DNA of 64,000 bases from JBQTKD01 sp052389435 (GCA_052389435.1 JBQTIB010000106.1:1-64000), one strand, 5' to 3'; shown: positions 1-8,250, numbered from the stretch's first letter. Numbers and translations: made by a program. The notes: generated by a model not told the origin, from the sequence alone.

Positions 1-95
1 ACCTCGTCGCCCTCGTCCGCGCCGGCGCCGTGTTCAAGGACGGCAAGCTCGTCGAACGACCCGACGATCTGACGGACAATCAGGAGGCTGCTTGA
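1..95 (+). CDS. C-terminal end of a probable amidohydrolase (partial)
   Basis: Reading from base 3, an open frame gives 30 residues and a TGA at 93-95; the gene begins before the window. The tail contains VFKDGKLV, which resembles the last beta-strand of metal-dependent amidohydrolases (imidazolonepropionase/dihydroorotase type), where a 'V..DGk.V' strand closes the small beta-domain. The active-site half is outside the window, so the family is an inference from a very short stretch. Its last 16 bases overlap the 3' end of the opposite-strand gene that follows. Confidence 0.4.
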   Translation, partial: LVALVRAGAVFKDGKLVERPDDLTDNQEAA

Positions 96-838
96 AACTT
101 CTCATCCACAGGTCTTGACGATTGCTCGTCCTCGGGCAGTCCGGCACCCACGAGGATGTCCCGGAACGTTCCCTCGGAAATCTCGGAGTAGGCGATCTGA
201 TGACCCGTCACCGACGAGACCGTCGCCGCCAGGCCGTCGAGGGTGAACGACTCGCCGCCGAGTTCGTAGACCTGCCCGACGTGGCCGTCGGTGCCCAGGA
301 CGGTGGCGGCGGCCTCGGCGTAGTCGCGGCGAGCCGCGCCGCTGATGCGGCCGTTCCCGGCGGAGCCGACGACGCCGTGGGCGAGGTAGGTCGGCAGTTG
401 GGCGGTGTAGTTCTCCAGGTACCAGCCGTTGCGCAGCACCGCGTGCGGCAGGCCGGAGACGGCGAGGAGTTCCTCGGTGGCGCGGTGGTCCTGTGCCAGC
501 AGCAGGCTGGAGGTCGCGGCGTTCGGGATGCTCGTGTACGCGATCAGCTCGACGCCCGCCGCCGCGGCGATCACGTTGCGGTGCTGCTCTAGGCGCGCGC
601 CGGGCACGTTGCCCGAGATCAGCAACAGCCGTCGCGCGCCGGCGAAGGCGGCGGTCAGCGAGGCGGGGTCGTCGTGGTCGGCGTAGCGCACGACGACGCC
701 GCGGGCGGCTAGATCCGCGAGCGCCTCGGGGCGGCGGGCCGTCGCGACGATCCCTTCCGCGGGCACTCCCCGATCGAGCAGTGTCTCGACGACCAGGCGT
801 CCGAGCTGACCGGCGGCGGCGGTGACGACGATCGACAT
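80..838 (-). CDS. NmrA/QorB-like NAD(P)H:quinone oxidoreductase, shortened C-terminus
   Basis: A 252-residue atypical SDR of the NmrA/QorB type. The N-terminus MSIVVTAAAGQLGRLV is a dinucleotide-binding strand-loop-helix, and LISGN, YTSIPN and LRNGWYLENY match the family's core. Relatives are usually about 285 residues; here the protein leaves the family pattern after GLPEDE and ends about 40 residues early, overlapping the neighbouring gene's 3' end. ATG 838 was chosen because GGAGAG lies 4-5 bases upstream and the family starts there; an ATG 12 bases earlier is possible. It is divergent from a HxlR regulator with a conserved N-terminal cysteine. That layout resembles qor2/qorR of Corynebacterium glutamicum, so redox-controlled quinone reduction is likely, if the shortened protein is active. 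Confidence 0.75.
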   Translation of the reverse strand: MSIVVTAAAGQLGRLVVETLLDRGVPAEGIVATARRPEALADLAARGVVVRYADHDDPASLTAAFAGARRLLLISGNVPGARLEQHRNVIAAAAGVELIAYTSIPNAATSSLLLAQDHRATEELLAVSGLPHAVLRNGWYLENYTAQLPTYLAHGVVGSAGNGRISGAARRDYAEAAATVLGTDGHVGQVYELGGESFTLDGLAATVSSVTGHQIAYSEISEGTFRDILVGAGLPEDEQSSRPVDEKFQAAS

Positions 839-929
839 GGTGCTCTCCATCCGTGCTCGGCCGCCGGGTGCGGCCGTCTCGCACGAGCAAACTCGCCGTT
901 CGTGGGGTAACTTCCCAGTAGAGAGTGAC

Positions 930-941
930 CACTTCGAAGTG
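930..941. promoter_or_regulatory. Palindrome, candidate HxlR operator
   Basis: CACTTCGAAGTG is a perfect 12-bp palindrome between the divergent quinone reductase-like gene and the HxlR gene, 23 bases before the latter's ATG. HxlR proteins bind as dimers to such sites in the intergenic region. The link to this regulator is inferred from position. Confidence 0.45.
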
Positions 942-963
942 CGGTAGGCACCTGGAGGAGAGC

Positions 964-1332
964 ATGCAGGTCACGGAGCCGGCAGACCCGTTCGCGGCCG
1001 CCTGCCCGAGCCGTCAACTGCTCGACCGCATCGGCGACAAGTGGAGCGTGCTGGTCCTGCGTCTGCTCGCCGACGGGCCCCGCCGGTACACCGAACTGGC
1101 CCGCGCCATCGAGGGCGTCAGCCAGAAAATGCTGACCCAGACCCTGCGCGGCCTCGAACGCGACGGCCTGCTGACCCGCACCGTCCACCCGACCGTCCCG
1201 CCGCGGGTGGACTACGAACTCACCGACCTCGGCGCCACCCTCTCCGGCCCCATCGCGATCCTCGAGGCCTGGGCGCGGGACCACATCGAGCAGGTCGTCG
1301 CGGCCCGCGCCGACTACGACGCCCGGCCCTAG
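964..1332 (+). CDS. HxlR/DUF24-family transcriptional regulator, probable redox sensor
   Basis: A 122-residue winged-helix protein of the HxlR family. CPSRQLLDRIGDKWSVLVL is the family signature, followed by the recognition region (RRYTELARAIEGVSQKML, TQTLRGLERDGLLTR). The conserved Cys near residue 14 is the redox-sensing residue in QorR/YodB-type members. ATG 964 is preferred over an ATG at 925 because GGAGGAG sits 3 bases upstream and family members start here. It probably controls the divergent quinone oxidoreductase-like gene through the palindrome in the shared promoter region, with repression relieved by quinone or thiol stress (family knowledge). Confidence 0.88.
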   Translation: MQVTEPADPFAAACPSRQLLDRIGDKWSVLVLRLLADGPRRYTELARAIEGVSQKMLTQTLRGLERDGLLTRTVHPTVPPRVDYELTDLGATLSGPIAILEAWARDHIEQVVAARADYDARP

Positions 1333-1397
1333 ACCACCGGCTCCATCGCGGCCGACGCGCTCGGTAGGGTCCGCACAGGCCAGGGAAGGGCACCGCG

Positions 1398-2114
1398 GTG
1401 GGCGCACGGTTCGAAGAGCTCGACTTCCGGCCGACGCCGATGGGGGAGCTGAGCCTGCGGCGTCGGCTCGACCCCGCTACGGGCGTGGAGATCCACGAGG
1501 TCAAGCTCGACGAGGACTTCCTCATGTCGAGCCTGTTCGTCGAGGCGGAGATTGCGATCTCGAGGATCGCGCTGGACCTGCTGCCCGGCACGGACCTCGA
1601 CGTCGCGGTCGGCGGGCTGGGGTTGGGCTTCACGGCGGTCGCGGTGCTGGACGACGCCCGGGTGCGGTCGCTGATCGTGCTCGACGCCCTCCCCGAGATC
1701 ATCGAATGGAACCGGCGAGGGCTGATCCCGAACGGCGTGCGCCTGGCCGCCGACGAGCGCTGCCGCCTGGTGCACGCGGACTTCTTCGCGGCCGCGGCGA
1801 GCCCGGGGCTGGACCCGGACGCGCCCGAGCGCCGGTTCGACGCGATCGTCGTGGACATCGACCACTCGCCCAGCCACTGGCTCCACCCGTCGCACGGCGC
1901 CTTCTACACCCCGGCCGGGCTCGCGCGGCTGCGCGGGCATCTCCGGCCGGGTGGGGTGTTCACGCTGTGGTCCAACGACCCGCCCGAATCCGACTTCCTG
2001 GCCCTGCTCGCCGCGGAGTTCCCCGGCGCGGACGCTGAGGTCGTCTCCTTCGCCAATCCGCTGCAGGACCGGCTCGCCACCAACACCGTGTACGTCGCGA
2101 CGGCCGCGCCGTAG
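1398..2114 (+). CDS. Spermidine synthase-like class I methyltransferase-fold protein
   Basis: A 238-residue protein with a Rossmann-type SAM-binding fold. DVAVGGLGLGFTAVAVL is the glycine-rich motif I region, SLIVLDALPEIIEW provides the acidic residue after strand 2, and FDAIVVDIDHSPSHWL is the motif around strand 4. It resembles the spermidine synthase/PABMT superfamily of actinobacteria, often annotated 'spermidine synthase' although the aminopropyl-transfer residues are not obvious. GTG 1398 has GGGAAGGG upstream. It stands alone between the HxlR gene and the sulfite-oxidase-like gene. The substrate is unknown. Confidence 0.72.
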   Translation: MGARFEELDFRPTPMGELSLRRRLDPATGVEIHEVKLDEDFLMSSLFVEAEIAISRIALDLLPGTDLDVAVGGLGLGFTAVAVLDDARVRSLIVLDALPEIIEWNRRGLIPNGVRLAADERCRLVHADFFAAAASPGLDPDAPERRFDAIVVDIDHSPSHWLHPSHGAFYTPAGLARLRGHLRPGGVFTLWSNDPPESDFLALLAAEFPGADAEVVSFANPLQDRLATNTVYVATAAP

Positions 2115-2123
2115 GCGATTCGT

Positions 2124-2140
2124 AAGGGCCGCGGGCCTTT
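2124..2140 (+). terminator. Short hairpin after the methyltransferase gene
   Basis: AAGGGCC-GCG-GGCCTTT forms a 7-bp stem with one G-U pair, ten bases after the stop codon at 2112-2114. No long T-run follows, so termination is uncertain. Confidence 0.3.
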
Positions 2141-2207
2141 CCTCGGCGCCGCCCCGGACGAACTCTGGTCGTAGGCGGTCTCGTCCGCCGCAACGGAGGG
2201 CGGACAG

Positions 2208-3839
2208 GTGCAGCGCACGCGTGGTTGGGGCATGGCCTGCGGCGCGCTCGCGGCAGGCACGGGACTCGCGGCCGCGGAGGGCTCGGCCGCGCTGATCGGC
2301 GGGCCGTCGCCCGTCGTCGCCGTCGGCACCTGGGCCATCGACTCCTGCCCCGCCTGGCTGCGCGAGTTCGCCATCGACTACTTCGGGGTCAACGACAAGC
2401 ACGTCCTGGTCGCCGGCGTGCTCCTCACCGTTCTGGTGTTCGGCGTGCTGGCCGGGGCGATCGGCGTGCGACACCCGAAGGTCGCAGTCGGCCTGACCGT
2501 CGCTCTCGGTCTGGTCGCGGTGCTGGCCGTCTGGACCGTGCGCGGCGCCACGGACATGCTTGCGGTCCGGTTGGCGCCGACGGTCGTTGCGCTGGTGGTG
2601 AGCAGTCGTGGCCTGCTCGTGCTGCTCGAGGCGCTGCGCCCCCTGCCGCTCCCCGTGGCGGCGAGGCCCGTGCCCGTCGGCGCCATCGCGATCGACCGTC
2701 CGACGCACGACACCCCTGCGGTACCACGGCCCCGGGAACTGCCCGCGGTGATGGTCCCCGGACGCCGGCTGGACCTGCCCCCGGGGATCGACCGTCGCGG
2801 CTTCGTCCGCGCCGCCGGCATCGTCGGCGGCGTCGGCGTCCTCGGCGCCGGGCTGTGGCAGTTCAACGGCGCGAACACGGCCCTGACCACCGAGGGCCTT
2901 GCCACGCTGCCGCCGCCGGCGAGCCCCGCGATGCAGGTGACCGGCGCCGACTTCGGCATCCGCGGACTGTCCTCGTACTTCACGCCCAACGACGGCTTCT
3001 ATCGGATCGACACGGCGTTGGTCGTGCCGCGGCTGAGCCCGGAGAAGTGGAGGCTGCGCATTCACGGCATGGTCGACCGCCCGATTACGCTCACCTACGC
3101 CGACCTGCTCAAGGCGCCGCTGATCGAACGCGACGTGACGTTGATGTGCGTGTCCAACGAGGTCGGCGGCTACTACAACGGCAACGCCCGCTGGCTCGGC
3201 GTGCGCATCGCCGACGTGCTGGCGGCCGCCGGCATCCGGCCCGGCGCCGACGCGGTGAAGTCGACGTCGGCCGACGGCTGGACCTGCGGCACGCCCCTGT
3301 CCGCGCTGACCGACCCGACTCGGGACTCGATGTTCGCCATCGGCATGAACGGCAAGCCGCTGCCCTTCCAGCACGGCTTTCCGGTGCGCATGGTGGTCCC
3401 CGGCCTCTACGGGTTCGTCTCCGCGACCAAGTGGGTCACCGATCTCGAGGTCACCCGCTTCGACGCCTTCGAGGCCTACTGGACCCAGCGCGGCTGGGCC
3501 GAACAGGCGCCGGTCAAGACCCAGTCGCGGCTCGAGGTGGCCCAAGCCAATGCGGGCGGCTCGACCATGCTGGCCGGCATGGCCTGGGCGCAGCACCGCG
3601 GCATCGACAGGGTCGAGGTGCTCATCGACGACGAGGTCCACGTCGCCGAACTCGCGCCGTGGAACAACAGAGACACCTGGCGCCAGTGGCGCCTCACCGA
3701 CTGGAAGGCCACCTCGGGCAGGCACAGGGTGGCGGTCCGCGCCACCGACGGCACCGGCACCGTACAGACCGCGGACCTCGCCGAGCCCGTCCCCGACGGC
3801 GCCAGCGGCTACGACACGGCCGAGCTCCGCGTTTCCTGA
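2208..3839 (+). CDS. Membrane-anchored molybdopterin oxidoreductase, sulfite-oxidase fold
   Basis: A 543-residue protein. About four hydrophobic segments lie in the first 145 residues. An RRGFVRAAG stretch followed by a fifth hydrophobic segment near residues 198-222 resembles an internal twin-arginine anchor. The SUOX molybdopterin domain follows (about 245-430), then the Mo-cofactor oxidoreductase dimerisation domain. The Mo-ligating cysteine is Cys314 in the motif LMCVSNEVGG, followed by W.GV.i.dvL. Known relatives (YedY/MsrP-like, membrane-anchored actinobacterial forms) act outside the cytoplasmic membrane; the physiological substrate here is unknown. GTG 2208 has GGAGGG 8 bases upstream. 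No haem partner gene is adjacent. Confidence 0.85.
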   Translation: MQRTRGWGMACGALAAGTGLAAAEGSAALIGGPSPVVAVGTWAIDSCPAWLREFAIDYFGVNDKHVLVAGVLLTVLVFGVLAGAIGVRHPKVAVGLTVALGLVAVLAVWTVRGATDMLAVRLAPTVVALVVSSRGLLVLLEALRPLPLPVAARPVPVGAIAIDRPTHDTPAVPRPRELPAVMVPGRRLDLPPGIDRRGFVRAAGIVGGVGVLGAGLWQFNGANTALTTEGLATLPPPASPAMQVTGADFGIRGLSSYFTPNDGFYRIDTALVVPRLSPEKWRLRIHGMVDRPITLTYADLLKAPLIERDVTLMCVSNEVGGYYNGNARWLGVRIADVLAAAGIRPGADAVKSTSADGWTCGTPLSALTDPTRDSMFAIGMNGKPLPFQHGFPVRMVVPGLYGFVSATKWVTDLEVTRFDAFEAYWTQRGWAEQAPVKTQSRLEVAQANAGGSTMLAGMAWAQHRGIDRVEVLIDDEVHVAELAPWNNRDTWRQWRLTDWKATSGRHRVAVRATDGTGTVQTADLAEPVPDGASGYDTAELRVS

Positions 3840-3846
3840 CGCAACG

Positions 3847-3960
3847 TCAGGCGGTGCCGGCGACGAAGGTCGCGCCCACCTCGGCCAGACGCGGGCCGCA
3901 GTCCTCCTGCAGGAAGTGCCCGCCGCCGACGATCGTGGTGTGGGGCCGCTCGACGGTGCG
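3847..3960 (-). pseudogene. C-terminal remnant of a haloalkane-dehalogenase-like alpha/beta hydrolase
   Basis: Directly downstream of the acyl-CoA ligase stop (TGA, 3963-3961) and in the same frame, 37 further codons read RTVERPHTTIVGGGHFLQED followed by CGPRLAEVGA... to a TGA at 3849-3847. The GGGHFLQED...EVGA pattern is the catalytic-histidine end of haloalkane dehalogenase/epoxide-hydrolase-like alpha/beta hydrolases. No start codon or hydrolase body exists upstream, because the ligase occupies the space. It therefore looks like the tail of a hydrolase gene whose body was replaced by the ligase gene. Confidence 0.65.
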
Positions 3961-5448
3961 TCAGAGATCCTGCGGAGCTGTGATTTCTCGCTTCAGAATC
4001 TTTCCGGTCGGGCCCTTGGGCAGGGCGTCGACGAGCCAGACGTGGCGTGGGTACTTGTAGGCGGCGACCCGTTCCTTGACGAAGTCCCGCAGCTGTTCGG
4101 GGCTCGCGGAGGCGCCCGCCTTCAGCGCCACGGCGGCGCCGATCTCCTCGCCGTGCGTGGGATGCGGCAGGCCGATCACCGCGGCCTCCAGGACTGCGGG
4201 GTGCTCGTAGAGGACCTCCTCGATCTCGCGCGGGTAGACGTTGTAGCCGCCGCGGATGATGAGGTCCTTCAACCGGTCGACGATGAAGTAGAAGCCGTCT
4301 TCGTCCTGGCGCGCCATGTCGCCGGTGTGCAGCCACCCGTCGCGGATCGCCTCGGCCGTGGCCTCGGGCCGATTCCAGTAGCCCTTCATGACGTTGTGGC
4401 CGCGGACGGCGATCTCGCCGACCTCGCCGACCGGCACGTCCGCGCCGTCGACGCCGACCAGGCGCATCTCCACTCCGCCGATCGGCACGCCGATCGAGCC
4501 CGCCTTCGCCGCGTCCGTTCGGTTGAACGAGGCGACCGGAGAGGTCTCGGACAGGCCGTAGCCCTCGAGGATCGAGGCACCGAAGGTGGCGGCGAAGGAG
4601 GTGAGCACCTCCATGGGCAGCGCCGCGCCGCCGGACACGCACCGGCGCAGCGTCGAGGTGTCGGCGACCTGCGAGCCCGCGGCGAGCAGCGCGGTGTACA
4701 TCGTCGGAACGCCTTCGAAGACCGTGACGCGGTCCCGTTCGATGACCTTGAGCACCGCCGCGGCGTCGAAGCGCGGCACCAGCGTCAGACAGGCGCCCGA
4801 GTGCACCGCGGTGTTCATCGCGCACGTCTGCCCGAAGGTGTGGAACAGCGGCAGACATCCCATGATCACGTCGTCGGGTGTGAGGTCGAACAGTTCGTCC
4901 GCGCTCGCCGCGGCGTTGGTGCGCAGGTTGGCGTGGGTGATCTCCGCGCCCTTCGGCGTCCCGGTCGTGCCCGAGGTGTAGAGGATCACCGCGGTGTCGT
5001 CGTCGGCGCGCTCCACGAGCGGGCCGCCGTCGGGCCAGGAGGCGATCTCGGCCAGTGCGTCCTCGTCGATGGACACGATCTCCGCGCCCACCTCCGAACC
5101 GGCGGCCGCCGCCTCTTCGAGCACGCCGTGCCAGACGAAGGCGATCGTGGCTCCGGAGTCGCCGAGGTAGTGGCGGATCTCGCGGTGGCGCAGCATCGGA
5201 TTCATCGGCACGACGGTGCCGCCCGCGTGCAGCACGCCGTAGTACAGCGACGGGAAGGCGAGTGCGTTCGGCAGCATGACGCCGACCCGGTCGCCGGGCC
5301 GCAGCCCGCGCCGGCGCAGTTCGCCCGCGACCCGGGACGACGCCTCGGCCAGGTCGGCGAAGCTCTGGACATCGGAGTCCAGGCGGACGGCGGGGCGCTG
5401 CGCGTGCGTGCGAGCGGCGGCGAGCAGGTTCTCGGCCAGATTCGTCAT
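3961..5448 (-). CDS. Fatty-acyl-CoA synthetase (AMP-binding family)
   Basis: A 495-residue ANL-superfamily acyl-CoA ligase activating a carboxylic acid to its CoA thioester via acyl-AMP. Motifs in order: P-loop LYTSGTTGTPKGAEITH, the YGLSETSP region, the hinge motif DRLKDLIIRGGYNVYPREIE and the C-terminal catalytic lysine in LPKGPTGKILKREI. The length is typical for short- to long-chain ligases. ATG 5448 has GGAGAG 4 bases upstream; an upstream ATG at 5484 lacks this. Its downstream frame runs into a hydrolase remnant after a single stop codon. The chain-length specificity cannot be read from the sequence. Confidence 0.92.
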   Translation of the reverse strand: MTNLAENLLAAARTHAQRPAVRLDSDVQSFADLAEASSRVAGELRRRGLRPGDRVGVMLPNALAFPSLYYGVLHAGGTVVPMNPMLRHREIRHYLGDSGATIAFVWHGVLEEAAAAGSEVGAEIVSIDEDALAEIASWPDGGPLVERADDDTAVILYTSGTTGTPKGAEITHANLRTNAAASADELFDLTPDDVIMGCLPLFHTFGQTCAMNTAVHSGACLTLVPRFDAAAVLKVIERDRVTVFEGVPTMYTALLAAGSQVADTSTLRRCVSGGAALPMEVLTSFAATFGASILEGYGLSETSPVASFNRTDAAKAGSIGVPIGGVEMRLVGVDGADVPVGEVGEIAVRGHNVMKGYWNRPEATAEAIRDGWLHTGDMARQDEDGFYFIVDRLKDLIIRGGYNVYPREIEEVLYEHPAVLEAAVIGLPHPTHGEEIGAAVALKAGASASPEQLRDFVKERVAAYKYPRHVWLVDALPKGPTGKILKREITAPQDL

Positions 5449-5774
5449 CGTCTCTCCAGATCTCGGCGACCGGTTCGATTCCACACCATCTGGCCACCCC
5501 GCGGACGGGGCGGAGGGGACAACGCCGGCCCGCCGGCTTGTACGGACAGCCCATGCGCCGCCCGCTGGGGGCCTCCCCGAGCCCCGCGTGCAGCCACGCC
5601 GGCAGCGGCCGTAGGGCGGCGTAGGCGGCGGGCCGGTCCGCGTCGCTGCCCCTGGCCCCTGCCTCGGCGACGATGTGCCAGAGACGTTCGATCGTCGACG
5701 GCCCCACTTTCAGCAGTGCCCCGTTGCCCCGAGGCCTCGTCGTCTCCCGCCTGCCCGACGAAACAGTCGAGGAG
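5449..5774. other. Gap between ligase and sigma factor with a coding-like minus-strand stretch
   Basis: There is no complete gene here. On the minus strand, from a GTG at 5707, an open frame reads VGPSTIERLWHIVAEAGARG and continues to about 5560 with about 94% G or C at third positions. It then loses protein character and has no stop before the ligase. I do not recognise it; it may be the remnant of a gene lost when the ligase was inserted. The rest (5460-5560) shows no clear promoter or terminator. Confidence 0.3.
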
Positions 5775-6554
5775 TTAGTCCTCGACCATCTGCGTGCGGA
5801 GGCCGGCGAGGATCTGCGCCAGCAGACGCGAGACGTGCATCTGGGAGATGCCCAGGGCCGCGCCAATCTGAGACTGCGTCATCTCGTCGTAGAAACGCAT
5901 CTGGAGGATCGCGCGGGAGCGAGGCGGGAGCGCGTCGAGGAAGGGGCGCAGCGCCATGCAGTCGACGGTGAGCTCGGGCTGTTCGTCGGTGCAGCCGAGA
6001 CTGTCGGCCAGCGTCCAGTCGTCGGAGTCGTCGCCGCCCGCGGGGGCGTCGAGCGAGCTGGGTCGGAACACGTCGTCGGCGGTGATCGCCTCGAGCACGA
6101 GTTCCTCGTCGACGGCGAGGTGGGTCGCGAGTTCGGCGACGGTGGGTCCGCGCCCGAGCTGGTGGGTGAGCTTCTCGGTCGCCTCGCGCAGAACGGCCTT
6201 GGTCTCCTGGATGCGGCGCGGCATCCGGATCCAGCGGCGCTTGTCGCGGAAGTGCCGGCGGATCTCGCCCTGCACCGTGGGGCGGGCGAACGCACCGAAC
6301 TCGATTCCGCGGTCGGGGTCGAAGCGCTGGATGGCCAGCACCAGGCCGACGAAGCCGACCTGCGCCAGTTCGTCGGCGTCGACTGCCGGATTGGCGTAGC
6401 GGGCGGCGAGCCAGCGGACCAGGCCGGTGTAGCGCACGACCAGCTCTTCCTGGATCCGCTCGCGCTCGGCCTCGTCGGCGTCGCGCAGCGCGCAGAACAG
6501 ATCGCGGTCGCCGAGCTCGGCGAGCCGGCGGGAGACAAAAATGGTGGACGTCAT
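5775..6554 (-). CDS. SigB/SigF/SigG-family RNA polymerase sigma factor
   Basis: A 259-residue group 3 sigma-70 factor. Region 2 is visible as DELAQVGFVGLVLAIQRFDP followed by GAFARPTVQGEIRRHFRD. Region 3 spans roughly residues 125-170, and region 4 carries the helix-turn-helix TQSQIGAALGISQMHVSRLL. Relatives direct stress or stationary-phase genes and are controlled by partner switching with an RsbW-like kinase and STAS anti-anti-sigma proteins. No kinase gene is adjacent, but STAS and PP2C/kinase genes occur at 12-14 kb and 57-58 kb. ATG 6554 has AAGGAG 8 bases upstream. The stop is TAA, rare in this window. Confidence 0.93.
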   Translation of the reverse strand: MTSTIFVSRRLAELGDRDLFCALRDADEAERERIQEELVVRYTGLVRWLAARYANPAVDADELAQVGFVGLVLAIQRFDPDRGIEFGAFARPTVQGEIRRHFRDKRRWIRMPRRIQETKAVLREATEKLTHQLGRGPTVAELATHLAVDEELVLEAITADDVFRPSSLDAPAGGDDSDDWTLADSLGCTDEQPELTVDCMALRPFLDALPPRSRAILQMRFYDEMTQSQIGAALGISQMHVSRLLAQILAGLRTQMVED

Positions 6555-6609
6555 CGGGGGCGCTCCTTGCCGAAAAGCGCGCCTGGCTGTTTGACCCGCT
6601 ACCAGTGTT

Positions 6610-6621
6610 CTTTCATGAAAG
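6610..6621. promoter_or_regulatory. Palindrome upstream of the sigma factor gene
   Basis: CTTTCATGAAAG is a perfect 12-bp palindrome 56 bases upstream of the sigma factor start, with a GGTTT box nearby on the same (minus) strand. A good match to the full SigF promoter pattern (GGTTT...GGGTA) at the correct distance was not found. Confidence 0.3.
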
Positions 6622-6660
6622 GACGCCGGCTAAACCGAATGGCGGGAGCCACTTGCGCGC

Positions 6661-6691
6661 CGACCCCCACCCGGAGTCCGGATGGGGGTCG
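6661..6691 (-). terminator. Hairpin terminator of the MFS gene
   Basis: An inverted repeat with 13-base arms (CGACCCCCACCCG and its near-complement, one mismatch) lies 17 bases after the MFS stop. It is GC-rich without a T-run, as is common in actinobacteria. Confidence 0.6.
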
Positions 6692-6707
6692 ACGCGCGAG
6701 CGGAAAT

Positions 6708-8210
6708 CTAGTGCGCGAAGACCGGTTCGGCGCCGATCGCGTGGGCGTCGGAAGTGGCCGGAGCGCTCTGCTCGAGCACCGCGGCGACGAGCACCGCGCC
6801 GACCGCGAAGATCCCGGCGGCCCACCAGAAGGTCGTGACGTAGGAGTGCACCGCGGCCTCCTGGATCAGCAGCGGCGTCGGTGCGCCCCGGCCGGCGAGG
6901 TAGCCGGAGGCTGCGCTGCCTGCGACGGTGCCGAGCAACGCGATGCCGATCGAACCGCCGACCTGCTGAACGGTGTTGACCATCGCCGAGGCAACCCCCG
7001 CGTCGCGGGCCTCGACGCCGGCCACCGCGCTCTGCATCGCGGTGGCGAAGACCAGACCGACCCCGACGCCCATGACCATCAGGCCGGGCAGGACGTGCGT
7101 GGTGTAGCCGCTGGCGAGCGAGATCTGGGCGAGCAGGGCCATCCCGGCGGCGGAGATCGCCATGCCGGCGGGCACCAGGATCCGCGGGCCGATCCTGCGG
7201 GCCAGGACCAGACCGGTGAGCTGGGCGCTGGCGATGAGGGCGGCGACCATCGGCAGGAACGCGACACCGGTGCGGATTGCGGAGTACCCCAGGTTCAGCT
7301 GCATGTAGTAGGTGAGGAACAGGAACACCGCGAACATGCCCGAACCGACGACCAGCATCGCGAGGTAGGACCCGGCGCGGGTGCGGTCCAGCACCAGACG
7401 GACCGGCAGCAGTGGGTTCTCGACCTGGGTCTGCGACCAGGCGAAGACGACCAGCAGGATCGCCGCGGCGATCAGGTAGCCGACCGTGCCCGGGTTGCCC
7501 CAGCCGCCGGTCTCGGCGTGGGAGAACCCGTACACGAGCGCGAACAGGCCGGTCGAGGCCAGCACGGTGCCCCACAGGTCGAGCGAGACCTTGCCGACGC
7601 GGGCGATCTTGGGCAGCAGGGCCGCGGCGCCGGCGATCGCCGCACCGGCGAAGGCGAGGTTGACGTAGAGCGCCCAGCGCCAGGAGACGTAGGTGGTCAG
7701 CGCGCCGCCGAGGAGCAGGCCGATGGCGCCGCCGGTGCCGGCGAGGGCGCCGAAGATGCCGAACGCCTTGGCGCGCTCCTTCGGGTCGGTGAACGTCGTG
7801 GTCAGCAGGCTCAACGCGGCCGGCGCCAGCAGCGCGGCGAACACGCCCTGGCCGGCGCGGGCGCCGACGAGCGTCGCGAAGTTCGTCGCCGCGCCGCCGA
7901 CGGCGGAGGCGACTGCGAACCCGGACAGGCCGACGAGGAAGGTCGTGCGCCGCCCGAGCATGTCGCCGAGGCGGCCGCCGAGCAGGAGCAGGGAGCCGAA
8001 GCTCAACGCGTAGGCGGTGACGACCCACTGCCGGTCGGTGTCGGAGAAGCCGAGCGAGCGCTGGGCCGAGGGCAGTGCGACGTTCATGATCGTCGCGTCG
8101 AGCACCACCATCAACTGCGCGATGCCGAGGATGGCCAGGACGAGCCAGCGGCGCGAGTCGGCTCCGGTGTCGTCGGCCGCGGATCGCGGGGTGGGAATCG
8201 CCTGGTTCAT
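6708..8210 (-). CDS. MFS drug exporter, DHA2 (EmrB/QacA-like, 14 TM) family
   Basis: A 500-residue membrane protein, predicted proton-driven exporter. TM1 carries the DHA2 motif LDATIMNVALPS. Motif A is GGRLGDMLGRR near residue 80 and the antiporter-type motif C region is AGTGGAIGLLLGGALT. The length and hydrophobic pattern fit 14 membrane segments. Substrates are unknown; relatives export drugs, dyes or lipophilic antibiotics. It is divergent from a TetR gene, with two identical-arm palindromes in the 157-base gap, so repression by that TetR and induction by a ligand are likely. GAAGG precedes ATG 8210. Confidence 0.93.
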   Translation of the reverse strand: MNQAIPTPRSAADDTGADSRRWLVLAILGIAQLMVVLDATIMNVALPSAQRSLGFSDTDRQWVVTAYALSFGSLLLLGGRLGDMLGRRTTFLVGLSGFAVASAVGGAATNFATLVGARAGQGVFAALLAPAALSLLTTTFTDPKERAKAFGIFGALAGTGGAIGLLLGGALTTYVSWRWALYVNLAFAGAAIAGAAALLPKIARVGKVSLDLWGTVLASTGLFALVYGFSHAETGGWGNPGTVGYLIAAAILLVVFAWSQTQVENPLLPVRLVLDRTRAGSYLAMLVVGSGMFAVFLFLTYYMQLNLGYSAIRTGVAFLPMVAALIASAQLTGLVLARRIGPRILVPAGMAISAAGMALLAQISLASGYTTHVLPGLMVMGVGVGLVFATAMQSAVAGVEARDAGVASAMVNTVQQVGGSIGIALLGTVAGSAASGYLAGRGAPTPLLIQEAAVHSYVTTFWWAAGIFAVGAVLVAAVLEQSAPATSDAHAIGAEPVFAH

Positions 8211-8233
8211 GGAGTGCCTTCTCGAGACCTAAG

Positions 8234-8250
8234 CGGAGGCAGCTCCTCCG
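8234..8250. promoter_or_regulatory. TetR operator copy 1
   Basis: CGGAGGCAGCTCCTCCG: 6-bp arms CGGAGG/CCTCCG around a 5-bp spacer, just upstream of the MFS start. The arms are identical to those of a second site 43 bp away (centre to centre). Confidence 0.7.

Noticed and set aside
3809..5866. A 685-codon minus-strand frame across the ligase
   Set aside because: Over the ligase it is low-complexity Arg/Gly/Ala sequence in a shifted frame. Only a short part in the gap upstream looks coding-like and is reported separately.
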